This document shows positions 11,373 through 22,847 of a stretch of 64,000 bases of DNA, one piece after another (position 1 is the first letter of the stretch; every line of letters starts with the position of its first letter). Position numbers and translations under genes: made by a program. The stretch comes from Acheta domesticus (lineage: Eukaryota > Arthropoda > Insecta > Orthoptera > Gryllidae): positions 66,585,723 through 66,649,722 of the forward strand of contig JAHLJT010009419.1 of NCBI GenBank assembly GCA_031308135.1, read 5' to 3'. The notes beneath the pieces were generated by a model. That model had not been told where the DNA came from and ran no database searches. It worked only from the letters and a program-made list of their open reading frames with translations.

Positions 11373-11721
11373 TAAAGAGACGTTTCCAAGCGGCTCGTGC
11401 CCAGTGACTCCTGGCTCTGTAAGGCAGAGCACGTCGCCGCGCATCTGTGAACAGCAGGTCCTGGCACGCCGCAGTTCACGGAAGGCAGCTGCTTTCGGAG
11501 AGCGGCCAGCGAATGCACCCACGTCATTTAGAAACTCGCGATTCGGCGATTTTATCGGCAGCGATTCTTCCGATACCCTCCACTCCATTTCAAAAGGGTT
11601 CCTGGAAGAAACGGAGGGGGGGATTTCGCATCAGCGATTGACAGAAGTAAATGTTATTAGAACCAACAGTTCGTGGTACTGAAAGCGAATTCAATGAAAT
11701 TCCCTTCTTTGCGGTACGCCT
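11373..11721. other. Unassigned sequence between MITEs
   Basis: Moderate GC content. Frames at 11404-11682 and 11273-11588 have no recognisable motif. Confidence 0.35.
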
Positions 11722-11886
11722 TATAAAGAGTCGTCTCTAAGTTATGTAACCCTAAAAGGGGGAGAGAGAGGGGGGTCTGAGGCAGCGTTAGGCTGCGATA
11801 CATAGATATAGGAAAGTGCGTTACATGGGGGAGGGGTATTGAAAATACTCGAAATTTGCGTTACGTAATTTATGGACGGCCCCTAA
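11722..11886. mobile_element. Small MITE with degenerate terminal inverted repeats
   Basis: The right end reads 'gcgttacgtaatttatggacggccc'. Its complement resembles the left end 'agtcgtctctaagttatgtaaccc'. The motif type is a common arthropod MITE end (recollection, not checked here). The next element begins one or two bases later. Confidence 0.5.
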
Positions 11887-11887
11887 G

Positions 11888-12378
11888 CAGTGTTACCAGA
11901 CGTACCAGGATCCTGGTATTTTTACCATAATTTTAATGAAGATACCATGTACCAGGATGAAAACATCCTGGAACGCTTAAATACTAGGATTTTAGGTCTA
12001 TTGTAATTTATGTTCAATTTAATATTAGTTTTTTATTCAATAATTTAAATCTAACACCAATACTTTTATGATATTGGTAAAAACAATGCCAGGAAAACAT
12101 TATGGGTGACATAGGAAGATCTTTTTCTAGCACATATTAGAGTAGAAAACGGTAGTCTTCCATTTAGTTTATCGATATAAAATGAATCGATATCTAGTCA
12201 AATTTAACGGTCTTCCTGTTCGCGTTAAAAACTAATTATTGCGTAATAAACATAATTGAGTTGTATGAACAATTTCAGAAATTATATCAATTGACGTTGG
12301 TATCAGAAATTATAGTGAAAGTACCAGGAGTTTTGAAGTTTGGTACTGGGATATACATTTAATCATCTGGCAACGGTG
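11888..12378. mobile_element. hAT-type MITE, about 490 bp
   Basis: The left end CAGTGTTACCAGACG and the complement of the right end, CACCGTTGCCAGATG, match at most positions and have the hAT-like form CA.YGTTRCCAGAYG. The flanking octamers CCCCTAAG and TTTATAAG share only the last four bases, so the target duplication is decayed or uncertain. Internal 'taccaggatcctggta' is a palindrome. Non-coding. Confidence 0.6.
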
Positions 12379-14494
12379 TTTATAAGTATGGCGTTCTTTC
12401 TCTTGTATAAAGGGTAATTAACGGTTTTGACTGAGAACTGATTTCTGGAAAACTAATACACGGTTCTTTTGATGTGTATGGTTGCTGTCTTTGCCAGTTT
12501 GTTGTCGACTAAAACTACTTTTAAGAAAGTAAGGCATACCTCAGGGAGGGTAATTTCATCGAATTCGGGTAATTTCACCACAACCTTTCGTTTCTGATAC
12601 TTTATTGTTGGTTTTATGTCACTCTGATTTTAATATTGCTTCTCTTGCAAAGTTATATCAAAATGACATTCACAATGATCTCTGCTTCCTTGTGACGCAA
12701 TTGCACATCTACTACCACCCCCTACTTTCGTGGAAGAGAAGCAACGGTATTTCGAGTCGGCAATTGTCATGAAAAAATGCCAGTAGAAACTGTGGACTGT
12801 AGAATGATGTAAACAACCGACAAATACTATTCTCCCTGGGGTCCTTTTTCTTAAATATATACTAAAGAACGTATATTTTTCTTCAATTATGAACAAAAGG
12901 GGAAGAACTTTTTAGGCTAACAGAACTGTCAAAGTTCCTGTTGAATTATTTCTCTTAAACAACTTAACATAGAAGTGACTTATCTTTGATATTGTATTTC
13001 TTTCCAAATGGAATGGAAATAGATACTGTATTGACGTGACTTTAGATTCACATTCCAAATCCTTAGACTTATTAATTTCCTCAATGTAACTAGAATTACA
13101 CGTATATACTTTTTTTGATATATTTCGCAACTATTAGTGCATTTTATTATTAAATGGATTTGTGAGGACAAAAGCTTCAATATTATGAGAATTTATTTTT
13201 CTGGGAAAATTACTTTTGGAACTATAAATGGGAAATATATGGTAAGCTGAATGTTATGAAACGAAATGAAGGCCACTGGTATTGCTCTCTTCTTCCGATA
13301 TACCCATGTTTATTTGTGATGAATTGTATTCTACATGATCCCATAAAATAGGAATCAGAGTTAAATCAAAAGTTGGACTTGACCAAACATTCTCACTTCG
13401 TAATACATTAGAAATATGATAATACAGAGTACTTTTTACCCCTTATTCTGGAACCCAACTTCAGATGACCACGCTCTAAAGCATGCGTTACATCATGAAG
13501 GACCGGCAATGGGAGTGGGTAAACATTCACACATTGCTAACATTTCATTAACAAAACGAAAGTTTTAAGTCCGTGGAATTAACAGAAGAGAGACTCAACT
13601 TTTGAGATTCTGCAAATATCTGCAAGTATCTGAATACTTCTACGTTCTGTAAGTAACTAGAAAAGCTAAACTTCTAAAACTGTTTACCACATCCAAAAAT
13701 ATTCATTTTGTGGATTACGCCCTATATAATAAAAAAGTTTCTCCGTCTGGTTGAAGGACTTAGGTCGCACTGCCTCTAAGTTGTGTCCAACGAATGCATT
13801 AGAAACAGCATACATGTGTTGCGGATTGCTCGCGCGCCTGTTGACTTTCACGTCATCTTTAACATTCTACCTTTTTCGACCTAAACCTCTGATTCATCCT
13901 TGTGTGTAATTCCCTATTCAGCAGTAGTGGATTTATGAAGGTCTTGTGTCGATGACGTGTTATAATTCATGATATTTCACGACGTTTACGACCTAATTAT
14001 GGATTAAATATAAGCAGAGTCATAATTGATTCGTCCCGTGAATCATAGAATCCAGGAATGAGACTGTTCTGTAGAGCCATCAGCAGCGAGGTGATAAAAT
14101 TGCACTCCATTGCGATAGGATCAAGCCCCGGCCGAGGGTGAGGGTTTGGGGAGGCCGTGATATGCAGAGATCGCAGGAAGGGAAGGAGGCGTGGCTGGGA
14201 AGGGGGCGGGGCTGCGGTGCACGCAAAGGCGCTGCCACTCACGCACGCACCCTGCGTCAGGCCTGACACGCACCTCCCGCGGCACGGCGCCCGTGTTTCC
14301 GGCAAGACCCCCCGTCGGCCGAGGGATATCAATGTGCACCCACAGATTAAAGCACTCTTGGGTTTTCAGGCATCCCCTTCGCGCTTGCAAACCACCAAAG
14401 AAGATATTTGTAATGTCTTGACACAAAACTTTAGTACCTCTTTCTATGGCTATATTTCTTTGTCTATCTTTTGGGTCTATATCTGACATTCTCA
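12379..14494. other. Unassigned sequence, with a GC-rich patch at 14120-14330
   Basis: Frames at 12630-12896, 12912-13180 and 13997-14495 have no recognisable domain. The GC-rich patch has overlapping open frames on both strands, which usually reflects composition. Confidence 0.4.
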
Positions 14495-15060
14495 TCTTTC
14501 ACTCTCCCTTCATGACTCCATTTCTCTTGCTCTGTAGAGTTCCTTTTATGACTGTCATATTTCTTGTTTCTTCCTTTGTCTCTCTGGCTATCTCTCTCTC
14601 TGACTTTCTCGCTCTCTCCCTTACTTTCCCTCTCCCCGACATTCCTTCTCCTCGACTTTTTCTCTCTCCCTGACTTTCCCTCTCCATGGTTTTCTCTCTC
14701 TCCTTGACTTTCTCTTTCTTTCTCTCTGACTTTCCCTTTCTCTCCCCCGGATTTTCTCTCTCTCTTCTGAACTTCCTCTCTCTCCCTGACTTTCTCTCTC
14801 CACCTGACTATCTCTCTCCCCGACTTTGTCTCTCTACCTGACTTTCTGCCTCTTCTTCCCTTTTTTCTTTCTCTCCCCCTTACTTTATCTCTCTTACTTT
14901 CTTTCTCTCCCTGGCTTTCTCTTTCTCCCTTTCTCTCTCTCTGACTTTCTCTCTCACCCTGACTCTCTACGACGTTCTTTATCTCACTGACTTTATCTCT
15001 CTCATTAGATTTTTCTTTCTTTCCCTCTCTCTTGGCTGTCTCTTCGGTGACAATACAACT
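14495..15060 (+). repeat. Polypyrimidine (CT-rich) degenerate tandem repeat
   Basis: About 560 bases of C and T on the plus strand, built from variants of 'tctctctccctgactttc' (roughly 18 bases). The Arg/Glu-rich minus-strand frames are by-products. Confidence 0.85.
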
Positions 15061-16587
15061 GTTTGGAGATGAGTTTGATTAGGATGAAAGACGATAAAGG
15101 AGAATGAATCACGTTTGCTTTTAATTCTGTTTGTTACTCTTCCTGGTGAATATCAATCGTGTCTTCCGTCAGTACGTGATGATAAAAAATATTTAAAGAA
15201 ATTATTGGATAATAATTTTTTCTTTCAGCTTAAAAGTCTCTTGCATGGGGGAACATGCATAGATATTCCAAAAATGTCTCAATGCACTCGCGACCGTTCC
15301 CCGCTTAGCTTCCTCTAATCGAATCGTGCCACATATTTACCACGTCTCCCCTACTGTAATAGTTGTGCTCTGTTGACCATTCCTCCACAACGACCTTCAG
15401 GGAACTGGAACTGTAGTTGCTTTGTGGAGCAATCCGTGCCGCAAGGGCCTCTATAGAAACCGGAACTGCAAGTGCCTGGCAGCTGTTTACTGGGGCAATG
15501 TAATAACGCTCTTGGACGTCTTGGGGTAGAGTGCTCGTCCACACGGAAACTCGCCATGTCCTGCTGAGCGTCGATGGGCGCGTGAGGGGAGAAGAGGCAT
15601 ACCTCCGCTCTCCGCCTTCTGCGGGTACTGCAGATAAGTGTTTCCAGATGCATTGGTGTTAATTTCCCTGAAGTTTGCACGTACACCAAATGGTATTTTA
15701 GAAAGTAAAACTTTTGCGCTATTCCAACTCAGTGTCTCATTTCTCCGTCGTTTAATTTCCGTATTTAAAAATTGATACAGTAGTATTGATGGATTGATTG
15801 ATTCAGTCCCGTCCAAGCTATTTCACAATAAAGTAAATATATATTTTTCATTCTTATTTGTATAGGTAAGTACACATTTAAAATTTTTACAGAACGCATT
15901 TTACGTATTTCTTTATTTAATATTTTACTTTCTATCACACTATACATGCACTCTAGAGAAAGTATTCTATGCAGTAAACAGTGAATTTTCGACGAAAAAA
16001 TCGGCAATTTTTCGTATTTTGGAACAGTGATAACTGTTATGTTCAAAAAAAAACAAGCAGACTCCGTGAAACAGGTTTTTATTTCACACTCACACAGTTT
16101 CTATTCAACAAATGTATTGATCCGGTAACCCAAGATAATGTACCATTAAACAAGCCAAGTTACCGATTATGCCGCTAGATGTCCCAAACACTTGCACAGT
16201 CCACTAAAATACCAAAAGACAGAATACCAAAATCCTAAGCCGGGTCGTACACACTATCACAATATTACAATCCTCACTCGGGCACTTCAACAATCTCTGA
16301 ACTGTCTCGGCGGTGGCGGCGCCGGCTTATAACGTCCTCGGCGCCGCAGACTAGCTCCTGGGGTGCAGGCTCGCCGAGCGTTCGCTTGCTGCCCGTTTGC
16401 ATGCGTCTTCCATGGTTTGCTGCCTTTCCTAGTTGTCTCGCTCGCTGCCGTGCGCTGCCTGGTTGGTATTTTTATCGAACCGGGTGTTTACAGCCGCAAC
16501 AATAACTATAAAAGGATAATTTTTGCTACTATATGTAATAAATAGCAATAACAATAAATATTAAATAATAATATTAACAATAAATAA
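15061..16587. other. Unassigned sequence
   Basis: Overlapping minus-strand frames lie between 15305 and 15816, and a GC-rich patch at 16300-16460. None matches a family I recognise. Confidence 0.35.
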
Positions 16588-17548
16588 CATTCTCTAATAC
16601 ATTATGTAGTCAGAATGCACGTTTTGTGGGTTCTTAATCCCGAAAATATGTTTACGACACATCAATGGAAGATCGACATTCGATCTTTCGTCCGTTCGTT
16701 AATCAATCCACCCGTCCGTCTGTCTGTCTGTACGTGCGTATGTGTGTGAAAAACGGAGACGGATAATTTGTTGGAAGAACTTATATCAGTATTGATATTC
16801 CCCGATCGATCAATCTGATGTCTCCTTGAAACGAATGTTTCAAGTTTTTGGTGGTACTGTACACGAAACAGCAACGACATTTTCAAGATTTTCTCCAAAA
16901 CTGCTCCAAACACGTTCATAAAATGTTTTGTAAGAATAGTGCAAAAACACTGAATTACATGACATATGGCTCATTTTGATGTCTTCTTTTGATTTTACAA
17001 AAACTACACAAAGGTAATTTCTTTGAAATACCTCTCACGTCTTTAATATTTACGTTACGGAGATTTTCTATACCCCAAACGTTATTGCATTTGTAAAAAC
17101 AAGAGCTTGAAATGATTTCTTAGAAGTTCTTCGAAAACTGAAAACTTCTCTGTAAAAATGAGCTCAATATTGCGCATCTTTAGAAACGCTCAAACGACGT
17201 GTTCTCGAAAAGGGCTCTATTTTGTTTTTAATTTTTTTACAGATAGTTATAAATACACTGAATAACACGACATAAATGCCACTTTATGTATTGTCATTTT
17301 CTTCCTAAAGGCTGCATTTATTTTTAAAAAAGTTCATACATGAATATGTTTTATTTTTCTGTAATGTTCTTAAAAATATTTTAATTCTACCATTAGGGGA
17401 CCGAAGAAATGACAAAATTTAGCCTGGACTAATGAGATTAAAAAACTAATTATTGCGTTCTATAGCAATAGTAGCTTGATGTATCTCCCACGTAAAAGTA
17501 AAAACTAGCAGTGCTACAAAATAGCACACACTTTCCCGTATAAGCTTA
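16588..17548 (+). repeat. R-family interspersed repeat, longest copy (about 960 bp)
   Basis: This copy links the left landmarks (the 'acattatgtagtcagaatgcacgttttgtggg' region, described in shorter pieces elsewhere; 'gtccgtctgtctgtctg'; 'gtggtactgtacacgaa') to the right-hand blocks also seen at 885-1556. It ends at 'cacactttcccgtataag'. The GGGAAAGT/ACTTTCCC hexamers near both ends recur in other copies. No transposase or RT coding was seen, so it is non-autonomous or unclassified. Confidence 0.7.
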
Positions 17549-18128
17549 TTATTCTCTCGAATTTTGGCTAGCTTTCCAATTTCGTCTCAACCACTTTCCA
17601 GCGGCAGTCGACATCTAAAAGATCTGGCCTCTCGCAAGGTATATAACTCCTTTGGAGATATTGCCCCTTGAAAACTTTTGCCCTATCTGTACATCGCATA
17701 GGCCTAGCTCGGACCTGTCCTTTTCCATACTTGCCCTTGGTATTCTTTGGCCCTATCTGGGTGCTTGTGCCATTGTGCATGGTGTGTGGATTCAATTTCT
17801 CAATTACAATCAGATTGCAAACACATTTCACACACAGATACATGTTAGACCGTGCTATTATCAAATTATTAGGACATAGACGTAATTCATGAGATACTCA
17901 GAGTTCCTCCATACCATGAACTTACAACATTCATACACTATATTTTTCCCTTTATTCTTTTATATTACCTTTTATTTACTAAATTACGAAATTAAAGCAA
18001 TAATTTAAAATAAATAGTAATTGTCCATTGATCAACAAAATATTTATTAATATTAATTACAAAGCTAAACCAAATTACAGATTTGTTTAATGGGACTAAA
18101 GAGTCCCACCAGATCTGTGCTCTTTCAA
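17549..18128. other. Unassigned AT-rich sequence
   Basis: Frames at 17568-17892 are short, lie on both strands and have no recognisable motif. Confidence 0.35.
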
Positions 18129-18960
18129 ATTCTGCCAGCTTTATCTTTGATGGTATTCAAAGCAGCAATTTTTTTCAGTAACACATAAACATGTTATATT
18201 AGGTACATTTCGAATGTGGCTTTGATTCAATCTTTTTGAAAGAGTACACTTCACATCTGCCTCTCCCTGGTGTGAATATGGGCCAATATATTCCAATGGT
18301 CTGGAAACGAATGTATTTTGGAACAGAATGTTCAGGCTTCCTTCTCTTGGGAGTTGGAGGTCAGATTTCTGCACTCCTAGGTCTACCACTTTTTTTTATC
18401 ATCTGTTTGCCAAAGGTTAGAAGCCCTCATACTTGCAATAATAATAAAATATTGAATTTTAAAATTTACATTCCTTGTACACTTTCTAAATGAAATTCTT
18501 TCAATTGTGCAATATGTGAGTTGACAAGAGTCATATCCATCATTGCGTAAAATAATCTGTATCAATTATTTTATTTCTTATTTCGTAGAGTGATCTCATA
18601 TATGACATCATTCAGATAACATTGGTTTTGTCAACCCCACCCATATGTGAATGATACTCTCCCACCATAGTTACAGCTGCTACATCAATCTTTCAACCAT
18701 ATTTTTGGGTTCTTGACACACTGCACATTTTACTTCCATGATAAGTAGAGAGGAAATGGATACTACGATTGTCCATCCATTTTACAAAAAGTAAACCTTT
18801 ACCTGATACAGAGAAATCAAAATTACCTCTTTCAAAATACTTGTGTAACATTAACTTAGGTAACCCTTGGCGATTTGGTCGCACATTGCCACAGGAATGT
18901 ACGTTTCTGTTTTTAAACTCCTCAAAAAGCATTAGAGATGAGAAATAATTGTCAATTTTT
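18129..18960 (-). pseudogene. Decayed piggyBac transposase (C-terminal half)
   Basis: Two separated minus-strand segments resemble piggyBac-family transposases. At 18960-18693 the frame reads DNYFSS, then GNVRPNRQGLPK, KGLLFVKWMDNR and HFLSTYHGSK. These correspond to the family's catalytic-core end ('DN.FTS..L', 'GT.R.NRKGLP', 'W.D.R.V..LST.H'). At 18389-18141 a short Cys/His segment (CLCVTEKNCCFEYH) resembles the C-terminal zinc-binding domain. The segments are separated by stops and frame changes, and the N-terminal half is absent. It would have catalysed cut-and-paste at TTAA, but it is now non-functional. It lies 290 bp left of a TTAA MITE, which may or may not be its relative. Confidence 0.8.
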
Positions 18961-19247
18961 TATATGATTTCAGACAACTAGTTATTTAATCAAATGTGAC
19001 ACTAGAGAACCCCCCAAACCAGTTTTTGGAATTTCTGGATTTTCTAAATAATTATAACTCTTATATATGATTTCATTAAATGATACACGTCATGATGGCG
19101 CGAACAAGCTGGCCACCGACGATAAATAAGCCTGTCACCATCGATAGACAGCCACCTTCTTTCCTTTCACACCCATCTACTAAGATCTTCTCCACTACGG
19201 TTGCTAAATAATTTACCGATTCTCCTTCCAAACAGCCCATTAGGCTA
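18961..19247. other. Unassigned spacer
   Basis: Short stretch between the piggyBac relic and the TTAA MITE. Nothing recognised. Confidence 0.35.
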
Positions 19248-20026
19248 TTAACCTTCCGGTGCGCGTGCGGCAGCACTCCGTGCTGCCTTTGTGCTTTTAT
19301 TGTTCTAAAATGGAGTACGGCTATTTGACAGGTCAGAGGGTTTCAGTATTCTCGCTTGGCAACATTCTAAACGAAACGCGGGAATCTCCTTTCCGTTAAC
19401 TTCTCCCTATCAGTCGTAAAGAAGATTTGAAAATAAAATTCTGATTGCAGCACTCGGCGTTCTACCACGCCCACTCATGTACATTTTTTTAGTAATCCAA
19501 ACGAACATTTTACTTATTCATATTGTTCGTTTACATGTATTCTGGTAAGCAATATCAAAGAAAAAAATAAAGTTGTTTTTTGTTGATTTTTTTCCCTATT
19601 TTTTGTAGTTCTATCTTTCTTTGCTGAAGGGCTGAAACAGACGAAGAAATCAAACATCTTTAGTTATAGGAAACGATGAAAACCAATCGATGCTTTTCTA
19701 AAAATTAAGGACACCAGTCTGTTTCATTTACCTGATTTGTCAATTTAATAACTATTTTCTAGTTAATTGTTTTGTTATATTTTGTTTTATAAGGTTTTCT
19801 GAAACAATATGTTATTTATTTTTCTATACCTCAAACTAGCCACATTTTTGTGACCTATAAAATGTATTGACATCAAAAATGTAATGAATAGTGAGTTATT
19901 ATTCTTCCTTTTTCAATTAAATAATCGAAGTTTTGAGGGTGCAAAAGACAGTTTTCTCGAGGCAGCTTGTAGTGCTCTTACGCGCCCACTTTTGTGAGTA
20001 ACAAGACGCGCCCACCGGAAGGTTAA
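19248..20026. mobile_element. piggyBac-type MITE, 779 bp, TTAA-flanked
   Basis: TTAA lies at both outer edges (19248-19251 and 20023-20026). The inverted ends are CCTTCCGGTGCGCG and, at the right, the complement CCTTCCGGTGGGCGCG. A subterminal hairpin GCAGCAC-TCC-GTGCTGC lies just inside the left end. TTAA target plus CC-starting ends is the piggyBac pattern. No transposase is encoded. Confidence 0.85.
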
Positions 20027-21512
20027 TTACCTGAACTAATAACCTTTTTCCTTCACTAGTCTATTGTTGGCGATTTTAGCTGAATATGTTAACATCGGGA
20101 ACATTAATCTAAAACGCCATTTCCGTCAAGCTCAGATAAATTCAAAAGTTGGTGAAATATCATTTGTATAGGTCATTAGCCTTTAAATTGAAACGGGAAA
20201 ATACTACAATACACGGTAGGTGATTGAAAGTACATACGTATGTATACAGTTATGGTATGCAGGCCATTGAAAGCCGTACTTACAATAAATAATCATGTTG
20301 ACCATGTCAATGCCTCTTTTTTACTTGGAATGCTATCAATTACAAATTATTGGCAAATTAAAGTGCATTGTCTTTCAAATTCTCTATATTATTCCGTGCC
20401 TGAATTTCCCTGGGCCACCCTAAGTTTTGAACTCACCGTCCGCCACTAATGTCTTGTCAGGCGGTTCGTGGGAGGACATATGGGATTTTGACACTTTTAA
20501 TTCACTTTTGAAATTATTTTATATGTAGAAATTTTATTGTTATTTTACGTTAATAGGTATTAAATACGTTAAAATTGTAGATTTGTAGATTTAACGTTAC
20601 CATGATTTGATATTGTATTTGTTCATTACTTTGTTCAAGACAACTTCAATCATATTCTTTTGCTACATTTTGAGGTGAAAGTTGCGGAAGATCAATCGAC
20701 TGCACTCGCCTATACGTCGACTGGCTAGAGTTGGCGTAAAATGAGTTAATGAGTAATGAGTAATGAGTAAAATGAGTTTTAAATGTGAAGGTCAGAGAGT
20801 GTTTTTAATGCCATTGTCAAGGAATCAAGTAATACATCTTCCCTTTTTCATGATGTATTGTAATTAAAAGCTCAGGTAGGTGGCAGGTTTTCCAGCTATA
20901 ATCTACTAGAATATACAAGTGCAGTACTTAATATATAACACTCAATTATATTTTTAGAAACATTTAACTATGCAATCACAGTGAATATTGTTTCATAATT
21001 TTTAAATATCCACTCTTCATACAGCATAAAATCTGAAAAACATGAAACTATTTTTTGGAGTTTATCGAGTTTCCATTTTGGTCATAAGTAGTACTTTTCT
21101 TTAGTTACTTTTCTACAGCTCTTCTCTTTTGGTGATGCAATCGCGCGAGAATATCTAGTAATAAACAATTTTCAGTATATAATTTTCAGCATAATTATGT
21201 TAGATAATAGAGAATGTACATTTTGGTGTTGTGTTACCAGGCTGTAAAAGATCGTCTAGCAGAAGAAACAATTATCTATGTTCTCAAAAGCGTAAAATGA
21301 ACTGACCTCGGAAGCATAGATGAATTGTTACATCGTCCTATGATAATATTATTTTTCATTACAATTTTAGTATTCACCCTGACTTCCTGACAATAATTTC
21401 AGTTACAATGAGTATTTCTTTTCACCTACAAAAAGTTTTTTTTTTAAATTTTGGTGCTTTGTAAAAAAAAGTGACGATCACTGAGAAGAATATTATGCGC
21501 ATTCTAAATTAC
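20027..21512. other. AT-rich flank downstream of the ankyrin gene
   Basis: Contains a short ATGAGTA-type tandem repeat at about 20745-20780. No polyadenylation signal (TTTATT on the plus strand) lies close to the ankyrin stop; the nearest obvious one is roughly 1 kb away. That leaves open a further 3' exon. Confidence 0.35.
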
Positions 21513-22847
21513 TTACATCCTATTTTTTAGCATCTGCGCAATTTCTTTGTAACCCTTCATTGAGGCGATATCAAGAGCTGTTCTCCCGAAATTATTTTTC
21601 AAGGTTAAGTCGGGATTACTTTCCAACAACATGTGCACTATCTCCACGTAGCCATGAAACACTGCTGCAGTGAGGGCGGTTTCCCCCCATTTGTTTCTAA
21701 AATTGAGTAGCGCACGGGCATCTAACAGCAACCGTACTACCTTCTTAAGTCCTCTCCATGCCGCAACTATCAAGGCTGTATTTTCATGTTTGTTTTGAAA
21801 ATTCACATCTGCTTGATATTGAAGCAAAATTCGAACAACGTCCGTGTCTCCTTTCCAAGAAGCATATATTAAAATTGTGTCTTCAACGGCGTGTGGTAAC
21901 CTGGTGTTGACGTCGGCCCCAGCCTTGAGGAGCTCCTCTACACAGGCGACGTGTCCTTCGATGACGGCCAACGTAAGAGCAGAATGGCCCTCGGTGTCCT
22001 TGGCGTCGACTTGCACGCCCGCCGCCAGCAGCGCCAGCAGCGTGCCCCGCCTCCCGGCTTTGGCCGCGTCGCGCAGTGCCCTCTGCCATCGCTCGCCCGC
22101 CAGGGGGGCCACGCCCCCCGCCAGCAGCGCCCGCACGCACTCCGCGGCCGCGCCCTCCACGGCCACCTCCAGGGCCCTCAGGGCGTCCTCCGCGCCCGCG
22201 CCCTCGCCCGCGCCGGCTGCCAGGAGGGCGCTCGCCAGCTGGCACTGCCCGCCCTCCACCGCGACCGTCAACGGCATCTCCTCAGCCACAGAGCGGAACG
22301 CATCTCGAACTTTCCTTCCAACAGCCACCAGAATTTCTGGACTGGTACTCGGATTCATAAACTGCCTCACAATCTTGGTTTTGTCCTCCATGTTTTGCAC
22401 ACCGTCTAAAAAGGACTCCAGGCATTTCGCATTGGCTTTTTGTTGTGCGAGAATGTTCGCGGCATCTATCTGCTGTTGTTGGGACATTAGAGCCACAAGG
22501 GCAGACGTCACTTCGCATCGGCCGTCGCGAAAGGCCTGCACCAATATGTTGCTCCCCTCGGGACCTCGCAGGAGCTCAGTGTGTGCTTCGCCCAAAGCTG
22601 TCGCTACCGCCGCGCTGTGTGAGTTTTTGATAGCGAGCAGGATGAGGTCCGGGTGGTCGGTGAGGTGCGGCAGGAGCGCTTGAACGCACGCCACGTGGCC
22701 CGCGCGCGCCGCCAGCTGCACCGCTGTGTGGCCGTGAGCGTCAGGGAGCGCGGGGTCGACGCCAGTCGCCAGCAGCGCCGCCAGCGCCTCCTGGCGGCCG
22801 TCGCGTGCAGCTTGACGCAGCGCCTCCTGCCCGGCGGCGCCTGCCAC
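21513..22847 (-). CDS. Ankyrin-repeat protein, exon B (C-terminal 444 residues)
   Basis: The exon begins after the acceptor 'tttgacctcgcag' (AG ends at 22848) and joins exon A in phase 0. It encodes about two ankyrin repeats (DAHGHTAVQLAARAGH), then a less regular helical section with QQQQ and a Lys-rich stretch, then about eight repeats to the end. The last five are textbook repeats: EGHSALTLAVIEGHVACVEELL, ENTALIVAAWRG, GETALTAAVFHGYVEIVHMLL and GRTALDIASMKGYKEIA. Ankyrin repeats bind protein partners; no catalytic domain is visible. The stop TAA is embedded in ATGTAAGT, a strong donor-like sequence, so the exon could instead splice onward. The 5' part is much more GC-rich than the 3' part. 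Antisense frames here are shadows. Confidence 0.85.
   Translation of the reverse strand: MAGAAGQEALRQAARDGRQEALAALLATGVDPALPDAHGHTAVQLAARAGHVACVQALLPHLTDHPDLILLAIKNSHSAAVATALGEAHTELLRGPEGSNILVQAFRDGRCEVTSALVALMSQQQQIDAANILAQQKANAKCLESFLDGVQNMEDKTKIVRQFMNPSTSPEILVAVGRKVRDAFRSVAEEMPLTVAVEGGQCQLASALLAAGAGEGAGAEDALRALEVAVEGAAAECVRALLAGGVAPLAGERWQRALRDAAKAGRRGTLLALLAAGVQVDAKDTEGHSALTLAVIEGHVACVEELLKAGADVNTRLPHAVEDTILIYASWKGDTDVVRILLQYQADVNFQNKHENTALIVAAWRGLKKVVRLLLDARALLNFRNKWGETALTAAVFHGYVEIVHMLLESNPDLTLKNNFGRTALDIASMKGYKEIAQMLKNRM

Noticed and set aside
15305..15816. Three overlapping minus-strand frames
   Set aside because: Cys- and Pro-containing fragments but no domain pattern. Overlap in three frames argues against coding.
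21844..22683. Plus-strand frames of 94-279 residues opposite the ankyrin exon
   Set aside because: They are antisense shadows of GC-rich ankyrin codons.
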